DNA from: Linepithema humile
Taxonomy: Eukaryota; Arthropoda; Insecta; Hymenoptera; Formicidae
NCBI RefSeq assembly: GCF_040581485.1
Contig: NC_090133.1
Coordinates: forward strand, 26,562,139 to 26,626,138
DNA length: 64,000 nucleotides
Direction of reading: 5' to 3'
Part shown: in pieces, positions 37,917 through 49,441 of the stretch
How positions within the stretch are numbered: the stretch's first letter is position 1
How the letters are laid out: each line of letters opens with the position of its first letter
Made by a program: the position numbers and the translations under genes
The notes under the pieces: generated by a model
What the model was told of the DNA's origin: nothing
The model's input: the letters and a program-made list of their open reading frames with translations, nothing else
Database searches by the model: none

Positions 37917-40900
37917 CTCGAAAACCGACGAGGTATCGAGGATCGACCGTAGACAATCCGTGGCAGGGTCGTGCGGAACGATCGATCGAATAGGTGCCAA
38001 AGGGAGGAGGTGGGCGCGGGATGGGTGGAGGTGGCGGTATACGGGGGAATGGCAGGAGGGTTGGTGTGAGGTTTTGGGATGCGGGGGGACGGAGACGGGG
38101 GTGATTAGTTGCAGTGTTTTGGAAAACAATGCGCAGAATTTCGATGGCGATAAATAATAAAGGACAAATAAAGTGTATCGGGGAACGGTGAAGTAAACGT
38201 GTGTCAATAAATAACTGCCGGCATATGTATTATTCGTTGTGTGTCGAGAATAAAAGCGAGATGAGTTTGGAAAAAAATCCCGTGTCCCGCAAATAACGAC
38301 GCTCCGCGTAACGCGCCCGCGCGTCTTCTTTGTTGCTCCGGGCTTTTCATGGAGAAAAATTGCGGTGCAGCGGGAAAGTACCGGCGCACAGTCAATAGCG
38401 AGTTATTGACTTGGTTTAATAAACTATTGCGTTATCGAATCCCGCATTCAGAAATTGTACATGGGTATTTCTTTCAAACAGATAATTATAAATATTTCAG
38501 ATTGTATTCGGAATAATGTAATCATTGTACCCGAAAATCTCTTGCAATCGATAGCGTGAAGCGCCTGCGAGCACTGCCGGTTTCCCACAGAATCCAGGAG
38601 AAAACCCTCGCGCTTCCTTTCCCGCTGAAAAGTAAAAATAAACGAGTTCGTCCCACAATAGTCTCGACGCGAATCAGTGCCATGAGAACGATGATGTTAC
38701 AATTACAATAGAGCGTTTCCAGGAGATACATTCACCGACCCTTCCATCGCCCTTTGATTCAATCTTTAAACACAGCCCTTAAACAGGTTCAACCCATCTT
38801 GAGATACGTCTGCCTGGAGGGAAGATGAAATATAATGCTCGCACGGAACAGAAGAGAGAGAGAGAGAGAAAAAGAGTCGCGAAAAAATGAAAAAATCCTG
38901 GACACCGTGATGCTCGCCCCTTTTCTGACCCCCACTCTGCATGTTCGCGAGGACCCCGTGCGAGATGGGCCATCCCTCTCCCGTTTCGAAGGGCCCTTCT
39001 GCCCCCCCTTTTTTAAGGCGGCCAGCTGCGAGGTCAGTTTTCGACGGGCGCGCGGCGCATTAAGATGCTACGCACAAAATTTGTCATCATCGGCCGGTCA
39101 TCGTCGCGGATTCCACGAAATTAGAAGTTTCGGCGAGTTCAATCCCGCTCGAACTCGATGGCGAGAGACGGACGCCGCGGAGGAGCACGAAGAACCGCGG
39201 CAAAAAGGAAAAGAGAGAGGAGGAGGACAACCACGCAACGTGGCGCAACGAGCACCGGCCGGATCGCTTCTGCAGTGATGAACGCGTGATGGATATTAAA
39301 TGGACGCACGGTACGCATCGACAGATTAATTCCATTTACGAGGTGCTGCTGCTTTCGACCAGGGAGGTTTTAACAAATATATGAGTTACGCGCGACGTGG
39401 GCGTCCGACTAAAAATACTCACGAATCACTTTTCGCCGTTTTGTCGTCGGTCCGGAGTCGCACACGGACGAATATCGTTATCGATTGTACAGGCCGCCGG
39501 TGTGTAGTCGACCCCGCCGCATTGTAGGATTTACACGCGATATCAATTTAGTCCTAATTCTCGCCGGACCTACGTGAATTATTTTTCAATTTTATTTATT
39601 TTATCAATTCTGTTAAATTTTATGATATATGATATAATATATCCACTCTCGAATTTAAAATAAAAAAAAAAATAAAAAAAAAGGAGGAAAATCTAACACA
39701 ACGCGAGGAGTGGTTCGGGACAAAATATTCTCTCTCATAATTACGGGTGAAACCGGAGAATATCCATCGGTGACGTTAACGCGCTCGCGAAATTCCCAAT
39801 AATGATAAGTTTTAATTTTCCCATTTAAACGGCGTGTCTGATGTACCCGTTGGTTACGGGTCGAAATATCTCTCGCATTTCAATCGAAACGATGGCCGAA
39901 CGAGTGTAACACGCGCGCACAAATCGCACAATCGCGCACGCAGTCCGTACTCGTGCGTTTAGATAACCCTTTAGCCGATGGTATTCTGACGCCCGTGATT
40001 TCATGCTATCGGAGTGGTTTCGAACACTTCTCCGATTCTCTTTCGCTTTAGCCTCGTCTTTGCCTCTCACCTATTTGGTGAAGACCGTTCTCACACCATC
40101 GTTCAAATAATTAATCGCAAATAGTCCGGTTTCGATGAAAGTGGACGCGCAGAAAGAATGGCGGTGAGAGGACGAGGGAGGGGGGGAGGGGGGGGGGAGG
40201 TTTGTCGCGACGCCCTTCGATCCTTTCGAGCCGCCGAGGCACGGCCTGACGTTTAATTTCGCTAATTTCTTTTCTCCCGTTCGAATTACTCGCGGTACGA
40301 CGCTTCGTCCCCGACGTAAGGGTGGCTCCTACTCGCCCGAGTCACCCTTACATTTTCTTTCTTCTCGAAAGCGCGAGGACGATCCTCGGCACGAGGGTGC
40401 GAGGAAGGTGGCAGAGGGGCCGCGGCCTGCCATGAGAACGAGGGCCGGAAAAATAATTACTCCCTTGCACACCGCGAGAAGAATACTCGGAGCCCGCTCC
40501 GAGATGATGAGCGGGAACGCAAAAAGCTCGGATGATTCTCCTAAACTCGTTCCCCGTTCTTCCGCCTTCCCTCGTAACCACCGCAATCTTAATAACTACA
40601 TTTTTTGCTCGTTCCTCAATTTAGATGCGCTAAAAAAAACAGAACGGAGCCTCTTATTCTTTCTACATATGAATCGCGCGTTTTCCGAAAGTAATGTGAG
40701 AAAAGATGAAGAGGGAGGAACAGAGCTACGAGGCTGCGCTCTCGACTTTCTTCAACGGAAATATAAAAGTTTCGGATGTAATTTGTGTTTGCGCGATATG
40801 CGATATGCTAGCGGTACGGAGACGAAGTTTCGAGCACGAAGTACATCGCGTAGAATGTTTTCATCGTGCGGCAAAGATAAGGCGCGAAAAGTATAATAAT

Positions 40901-41933
40901 AATTCATGGTATCCGCGATGATGGACATAGCTATTTTCGGCGGCGAAAACGATGAAGTAGGTAGCATTTTGCTGAGAAATATACACGCGCGCGACTAAAA
41001 TAGGGTTATTATTATGAAAAGGCGCGCTAATTTCAGTCGTGCTCGGCATTAAAGTTTATTCGATGTTTCATCTGTTCATATACGAATAACGTGATTAAAA
41101 AAATATTTAACCAATTAAATGAATCAAAACGGATAAAATAGAAGGACCGGCTGGATGGTATATAAAATGTTCATAAAGCCACAGAAATTTAATACTATAT
41201 GAATTGTTCGATAAAACGTTGCAGCAGACTGTTTGTTTCGTTGCAAAATATAATAGGCAAATAAAATCAATGGAAAATCTAATTATTGAAAAAAAAAATG
41301 TTACGCGACAGGATGTTGAAAAAAAAATTTAGTTTTTAATTTGGCCAAAAGAACAGAAGAGAGAGACTTCTTCTACACGAGATTCTATTATCCTTACGAC
41401 AGATTGAATCGTCCAATCGCGAGCCGGAAATTGAGCTTTTTCTTTCCATTTAGGACGATAAAAAGTTCCTTCTCGCTCTCTTATCTCTCGGCGAATAAAG
41501 TTTAACCAGAAAGCCATGCTCTGAATAATGAAAAACGCCTCCCGAAACCGACTGTCAGATGTGACGCGAAAAAAAGGAAAAAAAAAAAAAGTAAAATAAA
41601 ATTTATCCGCTTTTGATCGATCTGCTATCGCTTGATACGTACAATGTACTTTTTGATTGTACTCAGTTATGAAAAAAAGAGGTATCTGTCCCGCAAAGTC
41701 ATTTCAATTGCGCTTTATTGATCAAAACAATGGAAGAGCCATGTAACGAATGGAGAAGGACGCTGGACGTTACAGAGCGAGAGGGGGCGTTTAAAGGGAC
41801 GGAGAGCGGAGCGCGCGGGCGAGAAAGAGAGACGGGAGACAAGGGAAAGAGCGTGGAAAAGGGTCGGGGGAAATACAGAGAGAGGGTGGGCCGCCGCGCT
41901 GACGAAAGATGGCGTAAAAATGGAGGGTGAAAA
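37917..41933. other. Spacer
   Basis: It contains the CT-free stretch 37919-38214, a short AG repeat at 38853, a GA-rich patch at 39.15-39.25 kb, an A-rich run at 39661 and a G-rich run at 40171-40200. Overlapping frames at 40.3-40.9 kb are open on both strands without splice support. AT-rich 39.55-39.7 and 41.05-41.35 kb hold nothing. No gene is recognised. Confidence 0.45.
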
Positions 41934-42242
41934 ATGCGGAAAGGGCGAGCCCCACGCCACTCGGTTCTTTCTCGCTCGCTTCCTTTTGGGCGTTCCGGTG
42001 GGAATACGCCTACCGACAACGTGCTGGAAGATTCCGAAATTTCGCAGGTGGCATCCCCAGGGCCATGCGGCAACTTTTTAAGGCGATTTCCATTAGCGCG
42101 TAGGAGGAGGGCCACTCAAATTGTGTTTAATGCCGCGATTTACAAATGGAAATATCTTAAAAGCATCCACACCGATCCGATTCGAGAAAGAGACGGATTG
42201 ATGGCCGAATTGCGCAATTCTTATTGCTGGCCGGCAGTTTAG
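41934..42242 (+). CDS. ORF of 102 codons (unverified)
   Basis: An ATG in favourable insect context (GTGAAAAATG) opens 102 codons to TAG. The N-terminus is basic (MRKGRAPRHSVLSRSLPFGR). The middle has an acidic NTPTDNVLEDSEISQ. The C-terminal part contains RRRRATQIVFNAAIYKWKYL and ends MAELRNSYCWPAV. No repeat contributes. An antisense frame of 138 codons starting from GTG covers much of it, so this may be composition. An internal CAG|GTGGCA could be a donor. No family is recognised. Confidence 0.18.
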   Translation: MRKGRAPRHSVLSRSLPFGRSGGNTPTDNVLEDSEISQVASPGPCGNFLRRFPLARRRRATQIVFNAAIYKWKYLKSIHTDPIRERDGLMAELRNSYCWPAV

Positions 42243-44243
42243 TCATCGCGACAATGCAGCGGCGATAATTTATCTCGCTTTAAGCATTGTATTCTCGGAT
42301 AAAATACGATTTTCTCATTAACGCGACTAGACGGTTAGTTGTCTTTCTATAAATAATTACTTTGTTTTTACACCTCGAATATATCCAAGTGGATAAAAGT
42401 GCAAAAGTACGTTTCGCTACGTACGCGCTATTTTAACTTAAAACAACCCGCCTGTGTTCCGTGACGCGGATACGCCGCGGGTTAATTTCGACTCATCGAT
42501 TAATCCGTCGGCAGGATCGACGCGGTAACATTAGAAAAGTCCGCTTCGCATCGTTTCGGCCAACTTTTCCGCCGCGATAGAATAGGGAGGGAGACAGGGA
42601 CGGACGGAAGAGCGGAAGATCTAATTTTACGAATTTTCTCGCATTCCGAATAATTCAAGGCTGCGACCGGGACCGAACGGGGGCCGGAGGGGCAGTGATG
42701 CGGGGCAGACAGGGTGCGGCGGCGGTGAGGCGGGCACCAAAGTTAAAACAAACATTTTTGCGCGTGCGAGCTTCGGCCATAAAGCTCTGCCCGGCCAAAT
42801 GCATCGGTCGGCGGTTGCATAACACTCGAGAATAGCCGCGGAAAATGGTGGACCTTCTCTCTCCTACCTTTTTCTTTTTTAGACCGCGCCGAGCACGCTA
42901 GCTGGGCAGCGGCGCGGCGCAGCGTGAGAACGCGTTTCGCAGCTGATTTGCCCGTTCGAGGACAATCCATCGATCGCTTGCGGACGAACGCACAAGCCCA
43001 CCCCACGTCCCGGTGTCCGGACAACGGTATTAATTAAATTTCATTTACGTGTAATCAAAACACGCGTAAATAGTGTTTTTTTTTTGTTTTTTCCCTCTTT
43101 TTTTTTTATTTGCGTCCCGATGCGATCGTGGGGTAAATTGATATCGAACGGGCAGCCGGAAAGCTGATTTAAAACAACGTCTTTTGCCAAATACCGAGCC
43201 GGCACTCTTGCGAAACTAACTAGTTTCGCGCTCTACTTGTTATTAAAGAAGAACAAAGTATATATTTAACCGCGTAAATGAGCGAGTACATCGAAACGCC
43301 GTCCGTCTACGGACGGATGAATCCAGATCGGTCGGTGAGAATCAGGCGCGCCGAAAATTACGCTAACGAAAAAGAGAGGAAAGAGAGAAAAAGAGAAAAA
43401 GAGAGAGAGATATATATATCTACTCGAGAGTCCTGTCTTGAAAAGGCCAGAGCAATTAAAATTATTTATTAAAGGGCACCGCCCCAAAATAAATAGAGAG
43501 AACTGCGGGAGGGCGCCGATGGAAAGGTGCGATCCGATTAAAATCTAATTTTTCACGGATACTCTCTTAATTAAAACATTAAATTGATTGCGGCGTGAGG
43601 TCGCGGCGACGACGGGGTGTTACCCGTGACGGGAAAGAGGGGAGGACGCGGGGGTGTCTTCTCAAGGCGCGGCGAAGTGACGAGAGAACGAGCGGCAGCG
43701 AGGTGGTAACCGGGGGGGTTCGTGCTAAAATAAATGAAAATGAAATCAATTATAAAACTGTTTGAGGAGCCTCCGAGGAACAGGCAGTACTCGATAGACG
43801 GATGGATGGATGGATGGACGGACTGACGGAGGTCGATCTTGAGTTTTCTTAATTAAAAATCCACAGACTTTGCTTTCAATTAAAAACAAGCGGGTCGCGC
43901 TTCCGCCATCGAAATTTCCGATGCCTCGTTTCTTTTATTTATTTACGATATCAATAATTATTGACAAATCAACTGAAATATAAATAAATCAATCCCAATG
44001 CTAATTAATGATGATAACGCATGCCAATTGTATACGTGCCAGGAATTCTCCTCTTTCTTTCTCTCTATGTTTTCTTTACGGAGAAATAAAAGACGAGGAT
44101 AAAACTCGTCACTAACGAAGCAAAGTTTCCGCGATGATCCTTTTTTCGAGGCGGGAGGAAAGAAAGAGAGACAGCGAGAACGGGCGCCTTCTCTCCTCTA
44201 ATCTCCTCGAGATTCTCGCGGCGCCAAGACGTCGTCTCGATTT
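42243..44243. other. Spacer with GGAT minisatellite
   Basis: Mostly AT-rich with short GC-rich patches. A (GGAT)4 run lies near 43799-43818. A T-rich run lies at 43077-43110. No gene is recognised. Confidence 0.5.
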
Positions 44244-44543
44244 ATGATCCTCCTAAATCTCGTCCTCCCTGTCAGCCACCCCGCGTGTCGCTCTTTTGTC
44301 TCGGCGCACTTTTGCACTTTTAAAACTTTCTTCGCCGCGGAGAATTTCATTATAAGAGCGCGCAAGCAAGCAAGCAACTCCTCGGGCGCGATAAGGAACG
44401 GAGTCGAGTTGGCCGGCGTGGTTTACGCCGCGCAGTTTGAAACATTGCTGGATCTTCGCCGTCCTTCGCCTCCCGTGCGTCCCCAGGACCTGACTTTACC
44501 GCGACTTAATCAGCGACGCGACTTTATAGATAAACAAAGTTAA
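44244..44543 (+). CDS. ORF of 99 codons with signal-peptide-like N-terminus (unverified)
   Basis: The frame starts MILLNLVLPVSHPACRSFVS, a hydrophobic stretch that could act as a weak signal peptide. It continues with a mixed, non-repetitive sequence (AIRNGVELAGVVYAAQFETL) and ends RDFIDKQS. The start context (GATTTATGA) is acceptable. A strong acceptor-like site (GTGCGTCCCCAG, ending at 44488) lies inside it, so spliced alternatives exist. There is no homology that I recognise. Confidence 0.18.
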   Translation: MILLNLVLPVSHPACRSFVSAHFCTFKTFFAAENFIIRARKQASNSSGAIRNGVELAGVVYAAQFETLLDLRRPSPPVRPQDLTLPRLNQRRDFIDKQS

Positions 44544-44569
44544 CGCGTCTCGCGAGCGGCGTGCCAAGA

Positions 44570-45664
44570 ATGTGCCGGCTGCGCCAAGGATCGACGTGCG
44601 CGCCCGTGCGACGAGACGCGACGATTGACATAGCGAAGCATGCCGCTGAAAAGAATTCTATTCCCGCTCCACTACCGGCCAAGCGACACGCACAAAACGC
44701 CCAGGTAATTATTATTTTTTGTAACGGGAGCAACGGCGCGCTGGGGCGAAATCAGTCCGCTCGCATTCTTCGTAGATATTCGGCGGACAATGGCGCCCTT
44801 AAGTTCTCTCATTCTCCTTTTTTCGGCCCCTTGCCACCTCTTTTGTTCCCTTTCCGAAAACAGACCAGACACGCGCGCACAAAGGGAAGAGACTCGAACA
44901 ATGAGACCCGACGACGATGACCTCGGGAGATGAGTGAAATGGCCGACATATTCCGCGACTTACTTAAACGCGCGATCCGTAACTATTAGAGTCGAAACCC
45001 CCCATTCGACGTCAAGCTAGGAAAATTTTTCCGCCGATCAAAGGCGGAATACAAAATCGTATAAATATTGTCCGTCAAATAAAATCGATCAGTTACGTAA
45101 TTATTTGGAGAGAACACGATAAATATTTAAAAATTACACGAATCCACTTCCAAATGCGCGTCGCGTGCATATCGCATATATGTATACTCCTTTGTGTATT
45201 GCATACATATGGATAATTAATTAATTGATTAATTTGGGAACGCTTTTAAAAATGCGTCTCCCCGAAAGAGATATAAAGCTCTGCAGAGAAGCACACGTAT
45301 TACGTACTTCGGCACGATAATCTTTCGAGATTACACCTTACCTGGTCGATAAATTCTGATGCAGGCCGCAGCTGCTCTCTCGGGATATCGCGGCATATGC
45401 CTCGGCGATCGGCGACTTGGTTCGCCCGGCTCTTCCGATTATCCACGTGTTACGTGCACCGAGGATGGACATCTGGCCCATTTACAACGCGTAATGAACG
45501 GATTGTCCTCTCTCGTTGCACGTTCTTTCTCTCTCTTCCTTCTTATTATCTCCCCACCCTTTCGCGATAATAGCTGGTTGCTCAGTCACGCGATTGTCGA
45601 GAATGTCGAAAAATCCGCCGGCGAAACGAGAGCCTCCTCCGCGCGAGAGCGATTCGCGATTTAG
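44570..45664 (+). CDS. Two-exon gene model, 144 codons (speculative)
   Basis: Exon 1 (44570-44704) is an ATG frame of exactly 45 codons, MCRLRQGSTCAPVRRDATID onward, ending at a good donor CAG|GTAATT in phase 0. Exon 2 (45365-45664) follows an acceptor GATGCAG and is in frame, beginning AAAALSGYRGICLGDRRLG and ending ASSARERFAI. The matching phase has a one-in-three chance of being coincidence, and the exon-2 acceptor lacks a good pyrimidine tract. A minus-strand exon with a better donor overlaps exon 2. Confidence 0.12.
44964..45016 (-). other. Candidate 53-nt exon, minus strand
   Basis: The acceptor TTTTCCTAG (exon start 45016) and the donor TAA|GTAAGTCG (intron from 44963) bracket 53 nt. 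One frame is open from the acceptor (LDVEWGVSTLIVTDRAF). It is short, and the purine-rich stretch before TTTTCCTAG makes the acceptor mediocre. Confidence 0.12.
45342..45481 (-). CDS. Candidate first coding exon, 46 codons, minus strand
   Basis: A minus-strand ATG (45481, context TGTAAATGG) opens a frame beginning MGQMSILGARNTWIIGRAGR and ending CGLHQNLST. It runs into a near-perfect donor, CAG|GTAAGG (intron from 45341). The frame would stop immediately if the donor were not used. The peptide is non-repetitive. Another frame over the same DNA is also open into the donor. No family is recognised and no acceptor partner downstream is assigned. Confidence 0.22.
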
Positions 45665-46422
45665 TCTCGTGAAATCTGGGTCAACGTCGCTTATGCCGGC
45701 GACCTCGACGAAGGACGAACAGACAAATCGCGTGTAGAAACACTCGAGTCGAGATAGCTATTGTAAACCCGTCTATTTTTAGCCGAGTAAAATTAGCGCG
45801 AAATGTTAAATTTGTGAAATTAGGAAAAGATGGAAAAGTCAAAAATAGTACCTCAACCAAGTAGATTATCATAGAGTTGTAAATTAGAGCTTGATAACTC
45901 GAACGCGATTGATCGTTTGTGAACATGATTAACCATTCGCAAGCTCTCACCGGGCGAGCACGGGTCGACGAAGGGAACATTGACCTTCGCAGTCATCCAC
46001 GAGAGCGGCATGAAAATACACGGGGAAAATACGGGGAAGAGGGGCCGCTGTTGGTTCGACGAGGCGGGGACCAAGATTCACGGCTGAATCGGCCGCAAAT
46101 TGCGGCGAAAAAGGCGAAAGTTGGCCGAGTAACTTTCTTCCCCGGTTGAGAGGTTGGCTCTCCGCGATTTTTGTTTTCATTTGATTACCGCCGAGCGGCG
46201 CGAGCCCGACCCTTCCGCGTCTTCCACGGGGAAGGGTCGGCGGTGACGGCGGTTGCCGAGTGAAGCGCGGGTTGCTTCCGCGCAACTTCGCGAAATAACT
46301 CTGCGGAGAGAGCGGCCGGCCGCGCCATGAGATCCCCGATTATTTTCTCGAGGTGGGAATCGATAGGGCCACCTACATACGCGGCGTGCGGCAACGGCGG
46401 TGGCGGTGGTCGTCGACACGCT

Positions 46423-46441
46423 AGGGTTGGGTTAGGTTAAG
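46423..46441. repeat. Short TTAGG-like patch
   Basis: TAGGGTTGGGTTAGGTTAAG resembles the insect telomeric TTAGG unit but has only about three degenerate copies. It is interstitial and may be chance or an old repair scar. Confidence 0.35.
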
Positions 46442-47515
46442 CCCAGAGCGCTTAGCCCGATAGCACCGGCGGGCCGGCTGTGTGTGATGCGCTAGGTGTT
46501 TACATCGCGGAAGGCCACCGCCGCACCGGGAGAGCGAGCGCCCAGGTGCCATGACCTAGGACGAAAAAGGTGGCGTCTAGGAGAGAGATCGTTTCTCACA
46601 AGCTCGCCCGCATCTTCCTCCCTCCCTCCCCTCGGCGCTCCGGCTCGTTTCCTCATCAACGGCGAGGGATTACTTTCTCATTTAGATTTTATCTCGCGTC
46701 TACCACTGCCGTCCTCTTCCCCCTCCCTTCCGTCTCTCCCGCGATCTTCTGCTTCTCTTTCAGCTTGTCTCTTATGTTCGCCCCCGACGACCATTTCTCG
46801 ATTCCTTCTCGCGGCCCGGTCCTTTGTTTTTACTAATTACCCGGGACGTCAGCCATCGACCTCTCCCTCCGGCTCCCCCTCTCTCTCTTCTTTCGTCACC
46901 GCTCGCCATCATGATTCCTCTGCCGATCATTAGGCGACTAGCCAAGAGGGTGTCCCACGAATCGCCATCCCTTCGCGACGATCCTCTCTCGGGATTTCGT
47001 CCCGCTTACGGATGGATGCATCGATCATCCGTGACCCAACGATCGTTAATAGTTAAATTAGATTTGAGAAATCGTTTAGCGCATTATACTTAAATAATTG
47101 TTCAGAGAGAGAGAGAGTCTCAATGTTATATTTCATCGCGTAACAATTATCGAGAGACTTTCGTCGAATCGACGGATCCTTTATCTTTCCTAATACCGCG
47201 CGGGTTATCGAAACAACCCATGCGACGCGTCGACAAATCGAGAATCCGATCCGTACAATGTCCGAAGGGTCGTAACTACCCGACGATCGCGGTTGATGCT
47301 GCTGCTGGCTGCAGCTGGCGCGGCAAAAAATGAGCCGCGATTGTTTTATCGCCCCTCGGGCCGGCCCGATGGTCAACCGGTCTTTCTCCTCTCATTATTA
47401 TGATTACCCGATGGGCGATGGGTCGGGTACAACGAGGGGCGGGTAAAGGGCGGAGGAAAAAAAGCTCGGATTTATCCCCTTGTCCGGAGTCAGCCGGTCC
47501 TATCTGCCTGCTTAC

Positions 47516-47746
47516 CTGAGCTCTCTTCGCCGTCCTCCCTTGTGTCCTCTCGCAGGCCCGACAAAGTGCATCACGGACGGTGCAGGCGACGAAATCCAAT
47601 TTTTCCCTTTTATCGACCCTCCTCCGGACTCTCTCTCTCTCTCTCTCTCTCTCTCTACCCCTGTCTCGAAAGAGAAGAGTAGCCCATGCGATGTGCCACA
47701 TGCCGTCGCCGTTGGCCGTCCGCGTATGCAAATTTCGTCGGTGCAT
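47516..47746 (-). CDS. Candidate first coding exon, 77 codons, minus strand
   Basis: A minus-strand ATG (47746) opens exactly 77 codons up to a consensus donor CAG|GTAAGC (intron from 47515), phase 0. The peptide begins MHRRNLHTRTANGDGMWHIA. It crosses the (CT)n microsatellite as an Arg-Glu repeat of about ten residues and ends with a non-repetitive basic/Cys segment (KREKLDFVACTVRDALCRAC … GRTAKRAQ). The region after the repeat is the most protein-like. The microsatellite inside a coding exon and the lack of homology lower confidence. The frame is open further upstream without an ATG. Confidence 0.22.
47629..47656. repeat. (CT)n microsatellite
   Basis: Fourteen CT units. It would encode Arg-Glu repeats in the minus-strand candidate exon. 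Confidence 0.96.
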
Positions 47747-48337
47747 TGTGTCTGCGGGCTGTCCCTTATTCCCCTCCCCCTCCGCCACTCCTCGCGTCCA
47801 CAAAAGATCCAGGTCAAACTTTTATCCGGTTAGGAATTTTTATTTTTCGATCGGGTGAAACAACAAAGCGGGTCACCCCGTAACTGCAAAGAAAGGGGAT
47901 CGGCAGTAAGGTAAGAGAGACGGGACGCGACCGGTGCACCTTTCGTAGCATGTAACGGTCGGTCGTGGTGTCGCCCTAAGACAATCGATACAATTACGAG
48001 GAACTGGCGGAGACGCTGGGCGGGGAGACGAAAGGATCGTCTGTAAGATCCCTCTTTTTCAGTCGCCGCCACCCTTCCTTGCCGTGGTTCCTTCCCTTTG
48101 AGCCGCGTCTTCCTGCGGAAGGAGCGTTTATCGCGGTTGATGTTCGGAGATGAAAAAAACAAAAAAAAAAACGAAAGAAAACGAAAATTTCACACAGACG
48201 AAACGCGCCGATGATATCGCAGAATTCGACGGCAAATTACAAGTTTTTCTTACGCTATAATTATTTATCACGCATTTCTTATTTCTTATTATTATATTTC
48301 TGCATTTTAATATTATGCTCTCCGCGTTAAAATTTTA

Positions 48338-48688
48338 ATGTATAATTCTGTTGATAAAATCGCAAACACAATATTCCATTTTATGTTATTGAACATTTTG
48401 TTTACCGACGCCGAAGTTGCGCGAGCGGAAAATACAATCGTGACGAGCAAATTGAAAACGACGGCCGGCCCTCGAAGCAGATCGATCTCTGGGTCCCCGC
48501 ATCATATGCAACGAAATCATACCTCGACGCGTAGTCTGCAGGTCGTAATAAGATCCAGCCTCTCTATCGACGAAAGGCTCGCGCTAGGGAATGCCGCTGG
48601 AGAATTTCCAGAGGCGAGGCACGCCGACCTGGGGGCGGCCGAGCAACCCCCGTGGAAGCGCGATGGAGCGAGCTGCGGTCAGCGCTAG
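48338..48688 (+). CDS. ORF of 116 codons (unverified)
   Basis: An ATG (48338) opens a frame whose N-terminal 30 residues contain a hydrophobic segment (about residues 9-22, NTIFHFMLLNILF) followed by TDAEVARA. This could be a weak signal or anchor. The rest is polar and non-repetitive (TTAGPRSRSISGSP, SSLSIDERLALGNAAGEFPE) and ends GASCGQR. The last 20 bases enter the duplicated element described below. This is one of the more natural-looking single-exon frames in AT-moderate DNA, but no family is recognised and there is no clear promoter. Confidence 0.22.
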   Translation: MYNSVDKIANTIFHFMLLNILFTDAEVARAENTIVTSKLKTTAGPRSRSISGSPHHMQRNHTSTRSLQVVIRSSLSIDERLALGNAAGEFPEARHADLGAAEQPPWKRDGASCGQR

Positions 48689-48838
48689 GATTCGAAATAC
48701 GATGGTGTACGTATCCGGTTACGTCGCGTACGCAATGCCGCTGTGTTAACCTTATTGTCACGGTGGTACTGAAGCATGTAAAGCCGCACGGACGCCTCCA
48801 AATTGTTATTGCATGCAAGAGACGGAGATGCAGCGAAG
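48669..48838. repeat. Diverged duplicated element, copy 1
   Basis: It shares five colinear blocks with copy 2 at a nearly constant offset of 546-549 bases: GCTGCGGTCAG, TCGAAATAC, TAACCTTATTGTCACG, ATGTAAAGCC and CGCCTCCAAA. A sixth block, GAGATGCAGCGAAG, is displaced by about 54 bases in copy 2. It is not simple repeat. Differences do not follow codon positions, so conservation of a protein is unlikely. Confidence 0.7.
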
Positions 48839-49213
48839 CGATCGACGTGCCTGGCGAGTCAAACTTCTCTAGAGATTAAAACTCGCCTTTTTTCGCTTAC
48901 GTGTTCGGATAATTAGTTTGCCAAAAATCTTTGTCTCTTGAAATTAATGATAAATATTATAAATTGTTAATGACGTTAAATTAATTCGATGATATAATAA
49001 AGCAAAATTTACTTCAATAATTATTAAATTTCTAAAAATTTTTTTTTATATTTTAAAAATATTTTAAAAATATCCTTTATTAAATCACACTAAAGAGATT
49101 TAATTGTTGATTTGAGATTAATTAAAATCAGATAGAAAATAGGAGAAAAATGTTTTCCGTAATACTTTCTACGATATCTTCTGATCTATCTATTCTCTAT
49201 AAAGTACGATGGG

Positions 49214-49441
49214 TTGTGCTGTGGTCAGTGCCGCGACTCGAAATACACGATGAACGTGAACTCCATTCTGGCGTGTACGCAACAACGGCGCGCTAACCTT
49301 ACTGTCACGCCAGGGCCCAAAGGGATGTAAAGCCACGATAACGCCTCCAAATCGTTATTGGGTAGCGACAGAGAAGCCACCCCTCATCGTTTACCAGCCG
49401 TTCTATGGTCCCTGGAATGGAGTGCCAGAGATACAGCGAAG
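49214..49441. repeat. Diverged duplicated element, copy 2
   Basis: This is the second copy in the same orientation as copy 1. It carries an insertion of about 54 bases before the last shared block (GAGATACAGCGAAG). The DNA between the copies (48880-49200) is AT-rich and unrelated. The element could be a MITE/SINE-like repeat, a duplicated enhancer or a duplicated non-coding RNA. Confidence 0.7.

Noticed and set aside
43163..43174. GAAAGCTGATTT, identical to the 3' half of the bantam microRNA
   Set aside because: The bantam seed half is absent and no precursor hairpin is apparent. A 12-base match in 64 kb is not strong.
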